64,000 nt of DNA from Kribbella sindirgiensis (GCF_004331435.1 NZ_SJKA01000007.1:62001-126000), one strand, 5' to 3'; shown: positions 50,840-61,604, counted from the stretch's first letter. A program made the numbers and translations. Notes: generated by a model not told the origin, from the sequence alone.

Positions 50840-51304
50840 ATGGCTCCTACGGCTCACAGCCCGAAAATCGCCGGACAAGCGACCAAGCACCCGGCGTTGG
50901 CGATGTTGCGTGGCGCTCTGGTCGCCGCACTGGTCGTCGGTGTGAACGCCGCCGCCGTGTCCACGGTCGCCGCCGGTGTTCCCGGCCTCCTGGGTGCGCT
51001 GCTGGGACTGCTGACGGTCGTCGTGTTCTCCGGCGCCGGCCTGCTCGCGCTGCACCTTTCGCGCAAGACGTCCCCGACCATGCAGCTCGCCGTCGCGATG
51101 GCGTCGTACACCGGCCGGATCGCGATCTTCGGCGGTCTGCTCGCGCTCGCGCTGAACTCGGACGGCCTGGCCAGGCACGTGAATCTGACCGTGCTCGGCC
51201 TGGTCGCGATGGTCGTCGTGATGGGCTGGATGGCCGGCGAGATCTGGGCCTGGTCCCGGCTCCGGGTGCCGATCTACGACCTCGACAAAGAGGTGACGGC
51301 GTGA
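50840..51304 (+). CDS. atpI: AtpI-like membrane protein upstream of the ATP synthase
   Basis: The 154-residue protein has four predicted hydrophobic helices (VAALVVGVNAAAVST, GLLGALLGLLTVVVF, IAIFGGLLALAL, LVAMVVVMGWMAG). It is in the position of AtpI in actinobacteria, a poorly understood factor helping c-ring assembly or ion uptake. Sequence identity within this family is low, so naming rests mainly on position, size and topology. Start is ATG at 50840. Confidence 0.75.
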   Translation: MAPTAHSPKIAGQATKHPALAMLRGALVAALVVGVNAAAVSTVAAGVPGLLGALLGLLTVVVFSGAGLLALHLSRKTSPTMQLAVAMASYTGRIAIFGGLLALALNSDGLARHVNLTVLGLVAMVVVMGWMAGEIWAWSRLRVPIYDLDKEVTA

Positions 51305-51394
51305 GCACCCTTCGTAACGATTCCCCTGCCCTGCCGGGGATTGGCGGGCCCGATGTGACCGCTTCTGTTGCCAACTGGTACGTTTCGGGTGCCA

Positions 51395-51610
51395 ATGAGC
51401 GAGCACAAGGATCCGAAGCCATCACCCCCCAATTCGGGCGACGGCTGGCGGGTCCTGTCCTACTTGATCGGCGGTGTCCTCGTCTACGGGGCCATCGGGT
51501 TCGGGTTGGATCGCCTCTTCGGCACCCAGTTCTTGCTTCCGGTGGGCATCGTCCTCGGTGCCGGCCTCAGCATCTTGATGTTGCACTTCCGGTACGGGTC
51601 GCGGTCCTGA
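51395..51610 (+). CDS. AtpZ/AtpI-type small membrane protein
   Basis: The 71-residue protein has a short charged N-terminus and two hydrophobic helices (VLSYLIGGVLVYGAIGFGLDRL, LLPVGIVLGAGLSILML) joined by a loop with FGTQF. The pattern GW...L.G...YG.IGFGLD is that of the AtpZ family encoded before atpB. Start is ATG at 51395. A 118-base gap follows before atpB. Confidence 0.78.
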   Translation: MSEHKDPKPSPPNSGDGWRVLSYLIGGVLVYGAIGFGLDRLFGTQFLLPVGIVLGAGLSILMLHFRYGSRS

Positions 51611-51728
51611 CGAAGCCTGCGATGGATCGGATCCCTACCGGGTCTGACGTTGTTGACCGCCATGCCCTGAGCCGCCCTGCCCCTGAATTCCAGGCGTCCG
51701 ACTTGAGCACGACGCGAGAGGAGACCCG

Positions 51729-52511
51729 GTGACCGCCGGCGTTCCGACCGAGTTCACCCCACCCGGTCCACAGAACTTCGAGACCACTCCGATCATCCAC
51801 GGTGTCGACTGGTTCACCAAGCCCGTGCTGGTGGCCGCGCTGTCCGTCGTGGTGATCCTCTGGTTCTTCTACGGTGCGTCGCGCAAGGCCGCGATCGTGC
51901 CGAGCAAGCTGCAGTTCGCCGGCGAACTGGGCTACAACTTCGTCCGCAACTCCATCGCCCGGGACGCGATCGGCAGCGCGGACTACATGAAGTTCGTGCC
52001 CTACCTGTGCGGCCTGTTCTTCTTCATCCTGCTGAACAACGTCGCGGCGACGATCCCGCTGATCCAGTTCCCGACCTTCAGCCACATCGGCTGGGCGTAC
52101 GTGGCCGCGGTCATGAGCTGGGTCATCTACAACGCGGTCGGCATCAAGAAGAAGGGCCTGTGGGGCTACTTCAAGCACCAGACCATGCCGGCCGGCGTGC
52201 CGGTCTGGCTGATGCCGCTGATGATCCCGATCGAGTTCATCTCGAACATCCTGGTCCGGCCGATCTCGCTGAGCCTGCGGCTGTTCGCGAACATGTTCGC
52301 CGGCCACATCCTGCTGCTGGTCTTCGTGCTCGGCGGCGAATACATGATCCTGCACTCCGGCAGCATCGCGATCGGCGGCGTCGGCATCATCACGCTGCTG
52401 ATGGCGCTGGCGATCGCCGGGCTGGAGCTGTTCGTGCAGTGCATCCAGGCCTACATCTTCGTGGTCCTGACCGCGCAGTACATCGGCAGCGCGATCGCCG
52501 ACGAGCACTGA
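51729..52511 (+). CDS. atpB: ATP synthase subunit a (Fo)
   Basis: The 260-residue membrane subunit forms the proton half-channels. The essential arginine is in ISLSLRLFANMFAGH, and the last helix contains ELFVQCIQAYIFVVLTAQYI. An N-terminal extracellular segment with HGVDWF precedes five or six helices. GTG at 51729 has GAGGAG just upstream. It is the first gene of the atpBEFHAGDC operon. Confidence 0.96.
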   Translation: MTAGVPTEFTPPGPQNFETTPIIHGVDWFTKPVLVAALSVVVILWFFYGASRKAAIVPSKLQFAGELGYNFVRNSIARDAIGSADYMKFVPYLCGLFFFILLNNVAATIPLIQFPTFSHIGWAYVAAVMSWVIYNAVGIKKKGLWGYFKHQTMPAGVPVWLMPLMIPIEFISNILVRPISLSLRLFANMFAGHILLLVFVLGGEYMILHSGSIAIGGVGIITLLMALAIAGLELFVQCIQAYIFVVLTAQYIGSAIADEH

Positions 52512-52556
52512 CCCGTACCACCCCGCAGTACCCCTAGACCGGTAGTAACGGAATCC

Positions 52557-52573
52557 CGGATAGCCGCTATCCG
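52557..52573 (+). promoter_or_regulatory. Stem-loop in the atpE leader
   Basis: CGGATAG (52557-52563) and CTATCCG (52567-52573) form a 7-bp stem with a 3-base loop, 20 bases before the atpE ATG and just upstream of AAAGGA. atpE has to be made at about ten copies per complex; this structure may affect its translation or RNA processing. Confidence 0.45.
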
Positions 52574-52593
52574 TACTGAAAGGAAACACCGCA

Positions 52594-52827
52594 ATGGTGA
52601 GCAACATGGCTCTCGCAATCACCGGTGACATCGCCGTTCTGGGCTACGGCCTCGCTGCCATCGGCCCGGGTGTTGGCGTCGGCCTGATCTTCGCCGCCGT
52701 GATCAACGGCACGGCGCGTCAGCCCGAGGCTCAGAGCAAGCTGCAGTCGATCGCGTGGATCGGCTTCGGCGTCACCGAGGTGCTCGCGATCATCGGTATC
52801 GCCCTCGCCTTCGTGTTCAAGGGCTGA
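52594..52827 (+). CDS. atpE: ATP synthase subunit c
   Basis: The 77-residue proteolipid forms the rotor ring. Helix 1 has the packing motif GPGVGVG (residues 24-30), the loop is ARQPEAQS, and helix 2 (AWIGFGVTEVLAIIGIALAFVF) carries the proton-binding Glu62. The absence of other polar ion ligands fits a proton-driven ring. Start is ATG at 52594 with AAAGGA upstream. Confidence 0.97.
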   Translation: MVSNMALAITGDIAVLGYGLAAIGPGVGVGLIFAAVINGTARQPEAQSKLQSIAWIGFGVTEVLAIIGIALAFVFKG

Positions 52828-52857
52828 CCCCTTCCCCCTGACTGACAGGACCCAGAC

Positions 52858-53430
52858 ATGCTGACGTTAGTTCTGCCGCTGACCGAGGCCGCGGACGAGG
52901 CGCCGAGCCCGCTGCTGCCGCACACGGCTGAGATCATCTTCGGCTTCGTCTTCCTGGTCCTCTTGGCCATCGCCTTCGCCAAGGTCGTCGTACCCAAGTT
53001 CGAGAAGGCGTACGCCGATCGGACCGCGGCGATCGAAGGCGGGATGAACGAGGCCAAGCAGGCCCAGGCCGAGGCGAAGGCCGCTTTGGACAAGTACAAC
53101 GCGCAGCTGGCCGAGGCCCGGCAGGAAGCTGCGAAGATCCGCGAGGACGCCCGCGAGCAGGGTGCCCAGATCATCGCGGAGATGCGCGAGCAGGCGAACG
53201 CCGAGGCCGAGCGGATCGTCACCCACGCCCGCGCGCAGATCGACGCCGAGCGGGCGCAGGCGGTCGCCTCGCTGCGCGGCGAGGTCGGCACGATGGCGAC
53301 CACGCTGGCCGGCCGGATCGTCGGCGAGTCGCTCGAGGACGAGGCCCGGCAGCGCCGGACCGTCGAGCGGTTCCTGGCGGAGCTGGAAACCTCGGAGTCC
53401 GCTCGTCAGGCTGTCGGAACGGACGGCTGA
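52858..53430 (+). CDS. atpF: ATP synthase subunit b
   Basis: The 190-residue protein has one N-terminal helix (TAEIIFGFVFLVLLAIAFAKVVVPKF) followed by a long charged coiled coil (KAALDKYNAQLAEARQEAAKIREDAREQG). It links Fo to F1 as the stator. Here b and delta are separate genes, unlike the fused b-delta of mycobacteria. The stop overlaps atpH by one base. Confidence 0.95.
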   Translation: MLTLVLPLTEAADEAPSPLLPHTAEIIFGFVFLVLLAIAFAKVVVPKFEKAYADRTAAIEGGMNEAKQAQAEAKAALDKYNAQLAEARQEAAKIREDAREQGAQIIAEMREQANAEAERIVTHARAQIDAERAQAVASLRGEVGTMATTLAGRIVGESLEDEARQRRTVERFLAELETSESARQAVGTDG

Positions 53431-54227
53431 TGCGCGGCGCGTCGAACGAGTCACTCGCCCGGGCCGAGCAGGCCCTGGCGGGTGCGACCCCGGCCGAGGG
53501 CCTGGGGAGCGAGCTGTTCTCGATCGCCAAGCTGCTGGACGGCAGCGGCGCGCTCCGGCGCGCCCTGACCGACCCGGCGCGGCCGGCCGCGACCAAGTCC
53601 GCACTGGCCGAGCAGCTGTTCGGCGGCAAGATCTCCGCCCAGGCGTTGGAGATCCTGTCCGCCGCGGTGTCCGGCCGCTGGGTCAGCGGCCGGGACCTGG
53701 GCAACGCCCTCGAGCAGCTCAGTGTCGAGGCCGAGGTGGCCTACGCCGACAGCCGGCGGAAGCTGGACGAGCTCGAGGACGAGCTGTTCCGGCTGGACCG
53801 GGTGGTCTCCGCCGAGCGCGCCCTGGCCGAGAAGCTGGGCGACCGGGGCATCCCGGCCGAGCACCGGCAGGAGCTGATCCGCGGGCTGCTGCAGGGCAAG
53901 GCCGACGCCACCACGGTGCGGCTGGCCGAGCGGGCCGTCGACGGCCGGGGCCGATCCTTCGCGGCGTCGATGCGGTCCTACCAGGTCGCCGCGGCGGCCC
54001 GGCGGAACGCGAGCATCGCGACCGTGCGGGTGGCCACCGACCTGACCGAGGCGGAACGCACCCGGCTCGCTACGGCACTCGGACGGCAGTACGGCCGGGA
54101 CATCCAGCTGAACGTGATCGTCGACCCGAATGTGGTCGGCGGCGTCCGGGTGGACATCGGCGACGAAGTGATCGACGGAACCATCGCGGCCAGGCTCGAC
54201 GACGCGCAACGGCGCATCGCGGGCTGA
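53430..54227 (+). CDS. atpH: ATP synthase subunit delta
   Basis: The 265-residue subunit joins F1 to the b stalk. It has the helical N-terminal domain (LLDGSGALRRALTDPARPAATKSALAEQLFGGKI) and the C-terminal segment GRQYGRDIQLNVIVDPNVVGGVRVDIGDEVIDGTI that ends all delta subunits. At 265 residues it is longer than the 177 of E. coli, as in other actinobacteria, owing to an insert in the middle (residues about 100-180). Confidence 0.95.
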   Translation: MRGASNESLARAEQALAGATPAEGLGSELFSIAKLLDGSGALRRALTDPARPAATKSALAEQLFGGKISAQALEILSAAVSGRWVSGRDLGNALEQLSVEAEVAYADSRRKLDELEDELFRLDRVVSAERALAEKLGDRGIPAEHRQELIRGLLQGKADATTVRLAERAVDGRGRSFAASMRSYQVAAAARRNASIATVRVATDLTEAERTRLATALGRQYGRDIQLNVIVDPNVVGGVRVDIGDEVIDGTIAARLDDAQRRIAG

Positions 54228-54318
54228 ACCCCCTTAACGACATACAGCGGCGCTAAGGGTCGGGAAAGCCTCTTAGAGCCACAACAGGCCAGCAAGGGTC
54301 AAGGAAGCAGGAAACACA

Positions 54319-55956
<1,638 letters not shown>

Positions 55957-55959
55957 CCG

Positions 55960-56871
55960 ATGCCGGCCAATCTGCGGGAGCTTCGTGATCGGAAGGCCTC
56001 GGTCTCGACGATCAAGAAGCTCACCCGGGCGATGGAGCTCATCGCGGCGTCCCGGATCGTCAAGGCGCAACAGCGCGCCCAGGCGGCCGGTCCGTACGCG
56101 CGTGAGCTCACCCGCGCCGTGTCGGCGGTGGCGACGTTCTCGAACGTCGACCACCCGCTGACCACCGAGAAGGAGAACCCGCGCCGAGCCGCGGTGCTGC
56201 TGATCACCTCCGACCGCGGTCAGGCCGGTGCGTACTCGGCCAACGTGATCCGCGAAGGGGAGCGGCTGAACCAGCTGCTCCGCGAAGAAGAGAAGCAGAT
56301 CGTCCCGTACATCACCGGCCGTAAGGGCATCGCGTACTACGCCTTCCGGCAGCGCGAGATCGCGCAGTCGTGGGCCGGTGAGTCCGACAACCCGAGCTTC
56401 GCCCAGGCGCGGGAGGTCGCCGACGCACTGATCGAGGCCTTCCTGACCCCGACCGAGGAGGGCGGCGTGGACGAGATCCACATCGTCTTCACCCGGTTCG
56501 TGTCGATGCTCACCCAGCGCACGGACGTGATCCGCCTGCTGCCGCTGGAGGTCGTCGAGGGCGAGGAGGCACCGGCCGCCGACGACGTACTGCCGCTGTA
56601 CGAGTTCGAGCCGTCGGCCGAAGAGGTGCTCGACGGACTGCTGCCGAAGTACGTCGCCAGCCGCATCCACTTCTGCATGCTGCAGGCGGCGGCGTCGGAG
56701 CTGGCCAACCGCCAGCGGGCGATGAAGTCGGCCACGGACAACGCGCAGGACCTGATCGAGAAGCTCACGCGGGACCTGAACCAGGCCCGCCAGGCCCAAA
56801 TTACCCAGGAAATCAGCGAGATCGTCGGTGGCGCCAGCGCGCTGGCCGACGCGAACGCCGGGAGCGAGTGA
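55960..56871 (+). CDS. atpG: ATP synthase subunit gamma
   Basis: The 303-residue central stalk begins PANLRELRDRKASVSTIKKLTRAMELIAASRIVKAQQRAQ, the N-terminal coiled-coil helix, and ends FCMLQAAASELANRQRAMKSATDNAQDLIEKL, the C-terminal helix. The middle is a Rossmann-like domain (LLITSDRGQAGAYSANVIREG). ATG at 55960 follows atpA by 3 bases. Confidence 0.97.
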   Translation: MPANLRELRDRKASVSTIKKLTRAMELIAASRIVKAQQRAQAAGPYARELTRAVSAVATFSNVDHPLTTEKENPRRAAVLLITSDRGQAGAYSANVIREGERLNQLLREEEKQIVPYITGRKGIAYYAFRQREIAQSWAGESDNPSFAQAREVADALIEAFLTPTEEGGVDEIHIVFTRFVSMLTQRTDVIRLLPLEVVEGEEAPAADDVLPLYEFEPSAEEVLDGLLPKYVASRIHFCMLQAAASELANRQRAMKSATDNAQDLIEKLTRDLNQARQAQITQEISEIVGGASALADANAGSE

Positions 56872-56876
56872 GAGAG

Positions 56877-58331
56877 ATGACTGCCACGGTTACCGAGAAG
56901 AACAACGAGGCGGGTGCCACCGGCATCGGTCGCGTCGCCCGGGTGATCGGCCCGGTCGTCGACGTCGAGTTCCCTGCGGACGCGATGCCGGACATGTACA
57001 ACGCGCTCGAGGTGGACATCACCATGGGCGGCAACACCCAGACGATCACCCTCGAGGTGGCGCTGCACGTCGGCGACAACATCGTCCGGGCGATCTCGAT
57101 GAAGCCGACCGACGGCCTGGTCCGCGGCGCCGAGGTGCGGGACACCGGCGCGGCGATCTCCGTGCCCGTCGGCGACGTCACCAAGGGCCGCGTCTGGTCC
57201 GTGACCGGCAAGTGCCTGAACCAGGACGAGTCCGAGTTCGAGATCACCGAGCGCTGGCCGATCCACCGCAAGGCGCCGGCCTTCGACCAGCTCGAGTCCA
57301 AGACCGAGATGCTCGAGACCGGTATCAAGGTGCTCGACCTGCTCACGCCGTACGTGCAGGGTGGAAAGATCGGCCTGTTCGGCGGTGCGGGTGTCGGCAA
57401 GACCGTTCTGATCCAGGAGATGATCTACCGGATCGCGCACAACTTCGGTGGTACGTCGGTGTTCGCCGGCGTCGGGGAGCGGACCCGTGAGGGCAACGAC
57501 CTGATCACCGAGATGGACGAGGCCGGCGTCTTCAAGGACACCGCGCTGGTGTTCGGCCAGATGGACGAGCCGCCGGGCACCCGGCTGCGCGTCGCCCTGT
57601 CGGCCCTCACGATGGCGGAGTACTTCCGCGACGTGAAGGAGCAGGACGTACTGCTCTTCATCGACAACATCTTCCGGTTCACCCAGGCCGGTTCCGAGGT
57701 CTCCACGCTGCTCGGCCGGATGCCGTCGGCCGTGGGGTACCAGCCGAACCTGGCCGACGAGATGGGCGTGCTGCAGGAGCGGATCACGTCGACCCGGGGT
57801 CACTCGATCACCTCGATGCAGGCGATCTACGTGCCCGCGGACGACTACACCGACCCCGCGCCGGCGACCACGTTCGCCCACCTCGACGCGACCACCGAGC
57901 TCTCCCGTGACATCGCGTCGCGTGGTCTGTACCCGGCCGTCGACCCGCTGACCTCGACGTCGCGGATCCTCGACCCGCAGTACATCGGCCAGGAGCACTA
58001 CGACGTGGCCGTCCGGGTGAAGCAGATCCTGCAGAAGAACAAGGAACTGCAGGACATCATCGCGATCCTCGGTGTCGACGAGCTCTCCGAAGAGGACAAG
58101 ATCACCGTCGCGCGGGCGCGCCGGATCGAGCAGTTCCTCTCGCAGAACACCTACATGGCGGAGAAGTTCACCAACATCCCGGGTTCGACGGTGCCCCTGA
58201 AGGACACCATCGAGTCGTTCAAGAAGATCGCCGACGGCGAGTGCGACCACATCGCCGAGCAGGCGTTCTTCAACGTCGGTTCGCTCGACGACGTCGAGCG
58301 CAAGTGGGCCGAGCTGCAGAAGGAAAACTGA
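56877..58331 (+). CDS. atpD: ATP synthase subunit beta
   Basis: The 484-residue catalytic subunit has the P-loop GLFGGAGVGKTVLI, VFAGVGERTREGNDL with the catalytic glutamate, VLLFIDNIFRFTQAGSEVS and the DELSEED segment near the C-terminus. ATG at 56877 follows gamma by 5 bases; an in-frame GTG at 56868 overlaps the gamma stop. Confidence 0.98.
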   Translation: MTATVTEKNNEAGATGIGRVARVIGPVVDVEFPADAMPDMYNALEVDITMGGNTQTITLEVALHVGDNIVRAISMKPTDGLVRGAEVRDTGAAISVPVGDVTKGRVWSVTGKCLNQDESEFEITERWPIHRKAPAFDQLESKTEMLETGIKVLDLLTPYVQGGKIGLFGGAGVGKTVLIQEMIYRIAHNFGGTSVFAGVGERTREGNDLITEMDEAGVFKDTALVFGQMDEPPGTRLRVALSALTMAEYFRDVKEQDVLLFIDNIFRFTQAGSEVSTLLGRMPSAVGYQPNLADEMGVLQERITSTRGHSITSMQAIYVPADDYTDPAPATTFAHLDATTELSRDIASRGLYPAVDPLTSTSRILDPQYIGQEHYDVAVRVKQILQKNKELQDIIAILGVDELSEEDKITVARARRIEQFLSQNTYMAEKFTNIPGSTVPLKDTIESFKKIADGECDHIAEQAFFNVGSLDDVERKWAELQKEN

Positions 58332-58332
58332 G

Positions 58333-58737
58333 ATGGCCGATGAATCCGCGAAGCACCTCGAGGTAGCCCTCGTCGCGGCGGAGCGGACGGTCTGGCAGGG
58401 GCAGGCGAGGATCGTCATCGCCCGCACCACCGACGGTGACGTCGGTATCCTGCCCGGCCACGCGCCGTTGCTGGGCCTGTTGCAGGGCGGCACCGTCCAG
58501 GTGCGGACCGTCGACGACGAGTACTTCGTCGCGGCCGCGCCGGACGGGTTCATCTCGGTGGCGAACGACCGGGTCTCGATCCTGGCCGAGAACGCCGAGA
58601 TGGGTCACGACATCGACCTCGAAGAGGCGCGTCGCGAGCTCGATCAGGCGCTGGCGACCGGCACCGACAGCACTGTCGACGCCGACGAACTGCGACTCGC
58701 CGAGGCGCGGGTCCGGGCCGCCGAGCAGACGTCCTGA
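58333..58737 (+). CDS. atpC: ATP synthase subunit epsilon
   Basis: The 134-residue subunit has the N-terminal beta-sandwich (LEVALVAAERTVWQGQARIVIARTTDGDVGILPGHAPLLGLL) and the C-terminal helices (DIDLEEARRELDQALAT ... RLAEARVRAAEQ). It regulates ATPase activity. ATG at 58333 follows atpD by one base. It ends the operon. Confidence 0.96.
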   Translation: MADESAKHLEVALVAAERTVWQGQARIVIARTTDGDVGILPGHAPLLGLLQGGTVQVRTVDDEYFVAAAPDGFISVANDRVSILAENAEMGHDIDLEEARRELDQALATGTDSTVDADELRLAEARVRAAEQTS

Positions 58738-58838
58738 ACCCACCTGCCATAATCGAATATCGTCAGTAGCAGTACGGTTCTCCGGGGTGCCCGGGGTAGT
58801 ACCGAAACACGGGCACCGGAAATGGGGTCGGCAAAGGT

Positions 58839-59270
58839 ATGAGGGTAGTCCTCGATGTCGTCGGGGTCTGTCTGCTTGCCGCCGTACTGTTCATCGTTCT
58901 TGTCGCGTTCCGCCGTCGCTGGTTGTCCAGGGACGGCGGAACTTTTGATTGCAGCCTGCAGCTCGCGCAGAAGGAGCACGGCCGCGGCTGGGCTCTCGGC
59001 CTGGCCCGGTACGTCGGCGACGAGCTGCAGTGGTTCCGCGTCTTCAGCCTCGCCTGGTGGCCGAAACTCGTCGTCAACCGCCGCCAGCTCGAAGGCATCA
59101 GCACCCGCCGCCCGATGGGTAACGAGCCCTTGGTGACGTACGCCGGCCACGTCATCGTCGACGCCGATCTCCGCGACCGCACCGTCCACTTCGCGATGAC
59201 CGAAGAAGCCCTCACCGGCGTCCTGGCCTGGATGGAGTCGGCTCCGCCGAGCACCCAGACCTACCTCTGA
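58839..59270 (+). CDS. DUF2550 family membrane protein
   Basis: The 143-residue protein has one N-terminal helix (VLDVVGVCLLAAVLFIVLVAFRRRWL) and a cytoplasmic domain with GTFDCSLQL, GWALGLARYVGDELQWFRVFSLAWWPKLVVNRRQLE and TYAGHVIVDAD. DUF2550 genes follow atpC throughout actinobacteria. Function unknown. ATG at 58839 is followed at the 3' end by a 10-base overlap with the convergent esterase gene. Confidence 0.9.
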   Translation: MRVVLDVVGVCLLAAVLFIVLVAFRRRWLSRDGGTFDCSLQLAQKEHGRGWALGLARYVGDELQWFRVFSLAWWPKLVVNRRQLEGISTRRPMGNEPLVTYAGHVIVDADLRDRTVHFAMTEEALTGVLAWMESAPPSTQTYL

Positions 59271-60265
59271 AGCGCCGTCAGCAGCATCGGTAGAGAGGTG
59301 TGCAGCTCGCGCTGCCAGTAGGCCCAGCCGTGCGTGCCCGGTCCGTAGAAGTTGGTCGTCAGGTGTTTCGCGCCGACCTGCTGCAGGCGGGCCGCGAGGG
59401 CCTGGTTCTGGCGGTTGAAGTCGGCCTCCAACGCGTCTGTCTTTCCTGGCGGGTCGAACGGCCCGGCGGTGCCGTCGCCACAGGAGAGGTAGACGGGCAG
59501 CGACTTGAGCCGGTGCGCCAGGTAGTACGGGTCGTGCGCCTCCCAGATCCGGCGCTGCGCGACCGGGTCGCCCCAGACCCGGAGCGGGTCATTGCCCTGC
59601 CCGGCGAAGAATCCCTTGATCCGGTTGATCGACTCGTCGTTCAGCAGCGGATGCGCGGAGCCGGAGTACGCCGCGGCCGCGCGGAACATGCCGGGATGGC
59701 GTGCGGCGTACAGCAGTGCTCCCTGGCCGCCCATGGAGAGGCCGGCCACGACGCGGTTCGAGCTCGCGCCCCAGCCGTGTTCCAGGAGGTGCGCCAGTTC
59801 GACGGTGTGGAACGTCTCCCAGGCCGGGTTGCCGCCGGCGCCGTAGTTCCACCAGTCGCTGTACCAGCCGTTCCAGCCGGCCTCGGGCATCACGACGAGG
59901 ACCTTGCGCAGGCTCGGGATCTGCGCGATGTCGGTGCCGGACCAGGACGTGTAGTCCCCGCAGCAGCCGTGCAGCAGCCAGAACGTCGGCCAGTGCTGAC
60001 GCCGGTCCGCCGGATTCCAGCCGTCCGGCGTGAGCAGCCGGACGATGACGGTGCGGCCGCCGAGCGCCTGCGACCGCACGGTCAAATCGGTCAGCCGGTC
60101 CGCGACCTGCTTGACCGCGACGACCTCGGCACCGCGCGACGCCGGCTGGGCCAGCACAGCCGGAGCGGCGGCGGTCGCCTGCGTGGGAGCGATCGGGGAG
60201 AGTCCGAGAAGCAGAGCGGCGACGAGCACCGCTCGCTGGGCGATCCAGGACAGCTGTCTGGGCAC
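59261..60265 (-). CDS. Secreted esterase, antigen 85/esterase D-like alpha/beta hydrolase
   Basis: The 334-residue product has an N-terminal signal peptide with likely cleavage near APTQATAAAP. The alpha/beta-hydrolase domain shows FWLLHGCCGDYTSWSG (oxyanion region), VMPEAGWNGWYSDWWN, and the nucleophile elbow VAGLSMGGQGALLYAARHPGMF, with the late histidine in GPGTHGWAYWQRELH. Relatives are mycolyltransferases and carbohydrate esterases, acting outside the cell. GTG at 60265 has GGAGG seven bases upstream; TTG at 60271 is too close to that site. Confidence 0.9.
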   Translation of the reverse strand: MPRQLSWIAQRAVLVAALLLGLSPIAPTQATAAAPAVLAQPASRGAEVVAVKQVADRLTDLTVRSQALGGRTVIVRLLTPDGWNPADRRQHWPTFWLLHGCCGDYTSWSGTDIAQIPSLRKVLVVMPEAGWNGWYSDWWNYGAGGNPAWETFHTVELAHLLEHGWGASSNRVVAGLSMGGQGALLYAARHPGMFRAAAAYSGSAHPLLNDESINRIKGFFAGQGNDPLRVWGDPVAQRRIWEAHDPYYLAHRLKSLPVYLSCGDGTAGPFDPPGKTDALEADFNRQNQALAARLQQVGAKHLTTNFYGPGTHGWAYWQRELHTSLPMLLTALQR

Positions 60266-60495
60266 GAGCAACCTCCGGGGCGGGGGACCCGAGATTAAAA
60301 CCAGGCGAGTTCATTACTCAAGGCCACGACCGAAATTCGGTGGGTGATTCGCCGTCCGTGTGCCAGGATCTCCGCCCATGGAGACATACTTCTTCCGCGT
60401 CGGCTAGCTTCCGCTGGCCTGTTCGAGGTTTCCCGCGGTCAGCGATGCGGGAGTGACCGGTTGGTTGTTCCCGGGTGCTATCCGGGAGATTCTCC

Positions 60496-61482
60496 ATGCA
60501 GTTGGTGCTGGTGCGGACCGTCACGGGGTTGGAGCACCTGGCGGCCGAGGAGTTGGCCGTCGCAGGGCATCGGGTCGTCGAGGTCGGCAAGCGACAGCTT
60601 GTCGTCGAGCCCGCGACCGAGTCGATCACGGAGTCGCCGCCACGGCTGGCGGACGACTTGTTCGTTGTGTACGCCGCGATTGCGGATCCTGGCTGTACGA
60701 AGGCCGCGCTGACCGGTGCGTCCGACGCGCTTCGCCGGGGGCTGGAGTCGCCGGCTGATCGCGGCGCGTTCGCTGTGTCGGCGTCCTGTGTCGGAGTGCG
60801 GAACTTCAACCGCTACGACGTCGAGGACCTGGTAGGGGAGCGGTTGTCCCACCTGACCGGCGGCCGCTACCACTCACGCCGCCACGGCATCACCCCACCC
60901 GAGGAGCGCTCCGAGTGGCGAGTCGTCCTGGACGGCAAGACGATGTGGCTAGGCCTACGCCCGTACGCCGTACCCCTCCATCGCCGGGAGTGGCGCCAAC
61001 ACACGGTCCGAGGAAGCCTCCACCCACCCGTAGCCGCGGCGATGGCCCGGCTCGCGGCGATCGCGCCTGGGCACGACGTCGTCGATCCGTTCTGCGGCGC
61101 CGGCACCCTCCTCCTCGAAGCACACCTACTCGCACCGACCGCGACGTACGTCGGCCTCGACCGTGATCCCGCGGCGATCGAGGCCGCCCGCACGAACGGA
61201 TCCCGAACCTCGGTCAGTTGGTGCGTCGGCGATGCGCGTCAGCTGAGCGTTCCCGCAGACCGCATCATCACCAACCCGCCCTGGGACGTCCGGCTCCCCA
61301 TCGGCGACTTGACGCCGTACACCCGCCGCTGGCGCCAGTCCCTCCACCCCAACGGCCTCCTCATCACCATCCTCAACCACCACCAGACCTCACACCTGAC
61401 CACCAACTGGACGATCCACGCCCAACACAACATCACGATCGCCGGCCGCCACCCACAGATAGTCGTCGCCGACCCCCGCTGA
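60496..61482 (+). CDS. THUMP-domain RNA methyltransferase (UPF0020/RlmK-L/Trm14-like)
   Basis: The 328-residue protein begins MQLVLVRTVTGLEHLAAEELA, the THUMP-type start of this family, and its C-terminal half has VVDPFCGAGTLLLEAHLLAP (SAM-binding) and RIITNPPWDVRLPI (NPPW catalytic motif for base N-methylation). It would act on rRNA or tRNA. ATG at 60496 has GGGAGA at 60484-60489; GTG at 60475 is in frame. The codon use of the last third is unusually A/C-rich. Confidence 0.85.
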   Translation: MQLVLVRTVTGLEHLAAEELAVAGHRVVEVGKRQLVVEPATESITESPPRLADDLFVVYAAIADPGCTKAALTGASDALRRGLESPADRGAFAVSASCVGVRNFNRYDVEDLVGERLSHLTGGRYHSRRHGITPPEERSEWRVVLDGKTMWLGLRPYAVPLHRREWRQHTVRGSLHPPVAAAMARLAAIAPGHDVVDPFCGAGTLLLEAHLLAPTATYVGLDRDPAAIEAARTNGSRTSVSWCVGDARQLSVPADRIITNPPWDVRLPIGDLTPYTRRWRQSLHPNGLLITILNHHQTSHLTTNWTIHAQHNITIAGRHPQIVVADPR

Positions 61483-61534
61483 GCCAGGCACACTGCCCCG
61501 GCTCCACCTCGCCCACGCTCTAACCCACAGAGAC

Positions 61535-61604
61535 GGATATCCCCTCGGCTTGGGGGTTCTCTGTTGGTGTGCGAGGGGAGAACCCCCAACACGAGGGGAT
61601 ATCC
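61535..61604. repeat. Large imperfect intergenic palindrome
   Basis: Two 27-base arms (61535-61561 and 61578-61604) are complementary at 25 positions around a 16-base loop. The outer halves are GGATATCCCCTCG and CGAGGGGATATCC; the inner halves TTGGGGGTTCTC and GAGAACCCCCAA. The structure lies between a methyltransferase gene and an unknown gene and has no T-run. It may act as a terminator or be a small palindromic repeat family element. Confidence 0.8.

Noticed and set aside
51301..51732. 143-codon open frame between the AtpI-like gene and atpB
   Set aside because: It overlaps the AtpZ-like gene, which has two clear membrane helices and the family pattern, and it shows no domain of its own.
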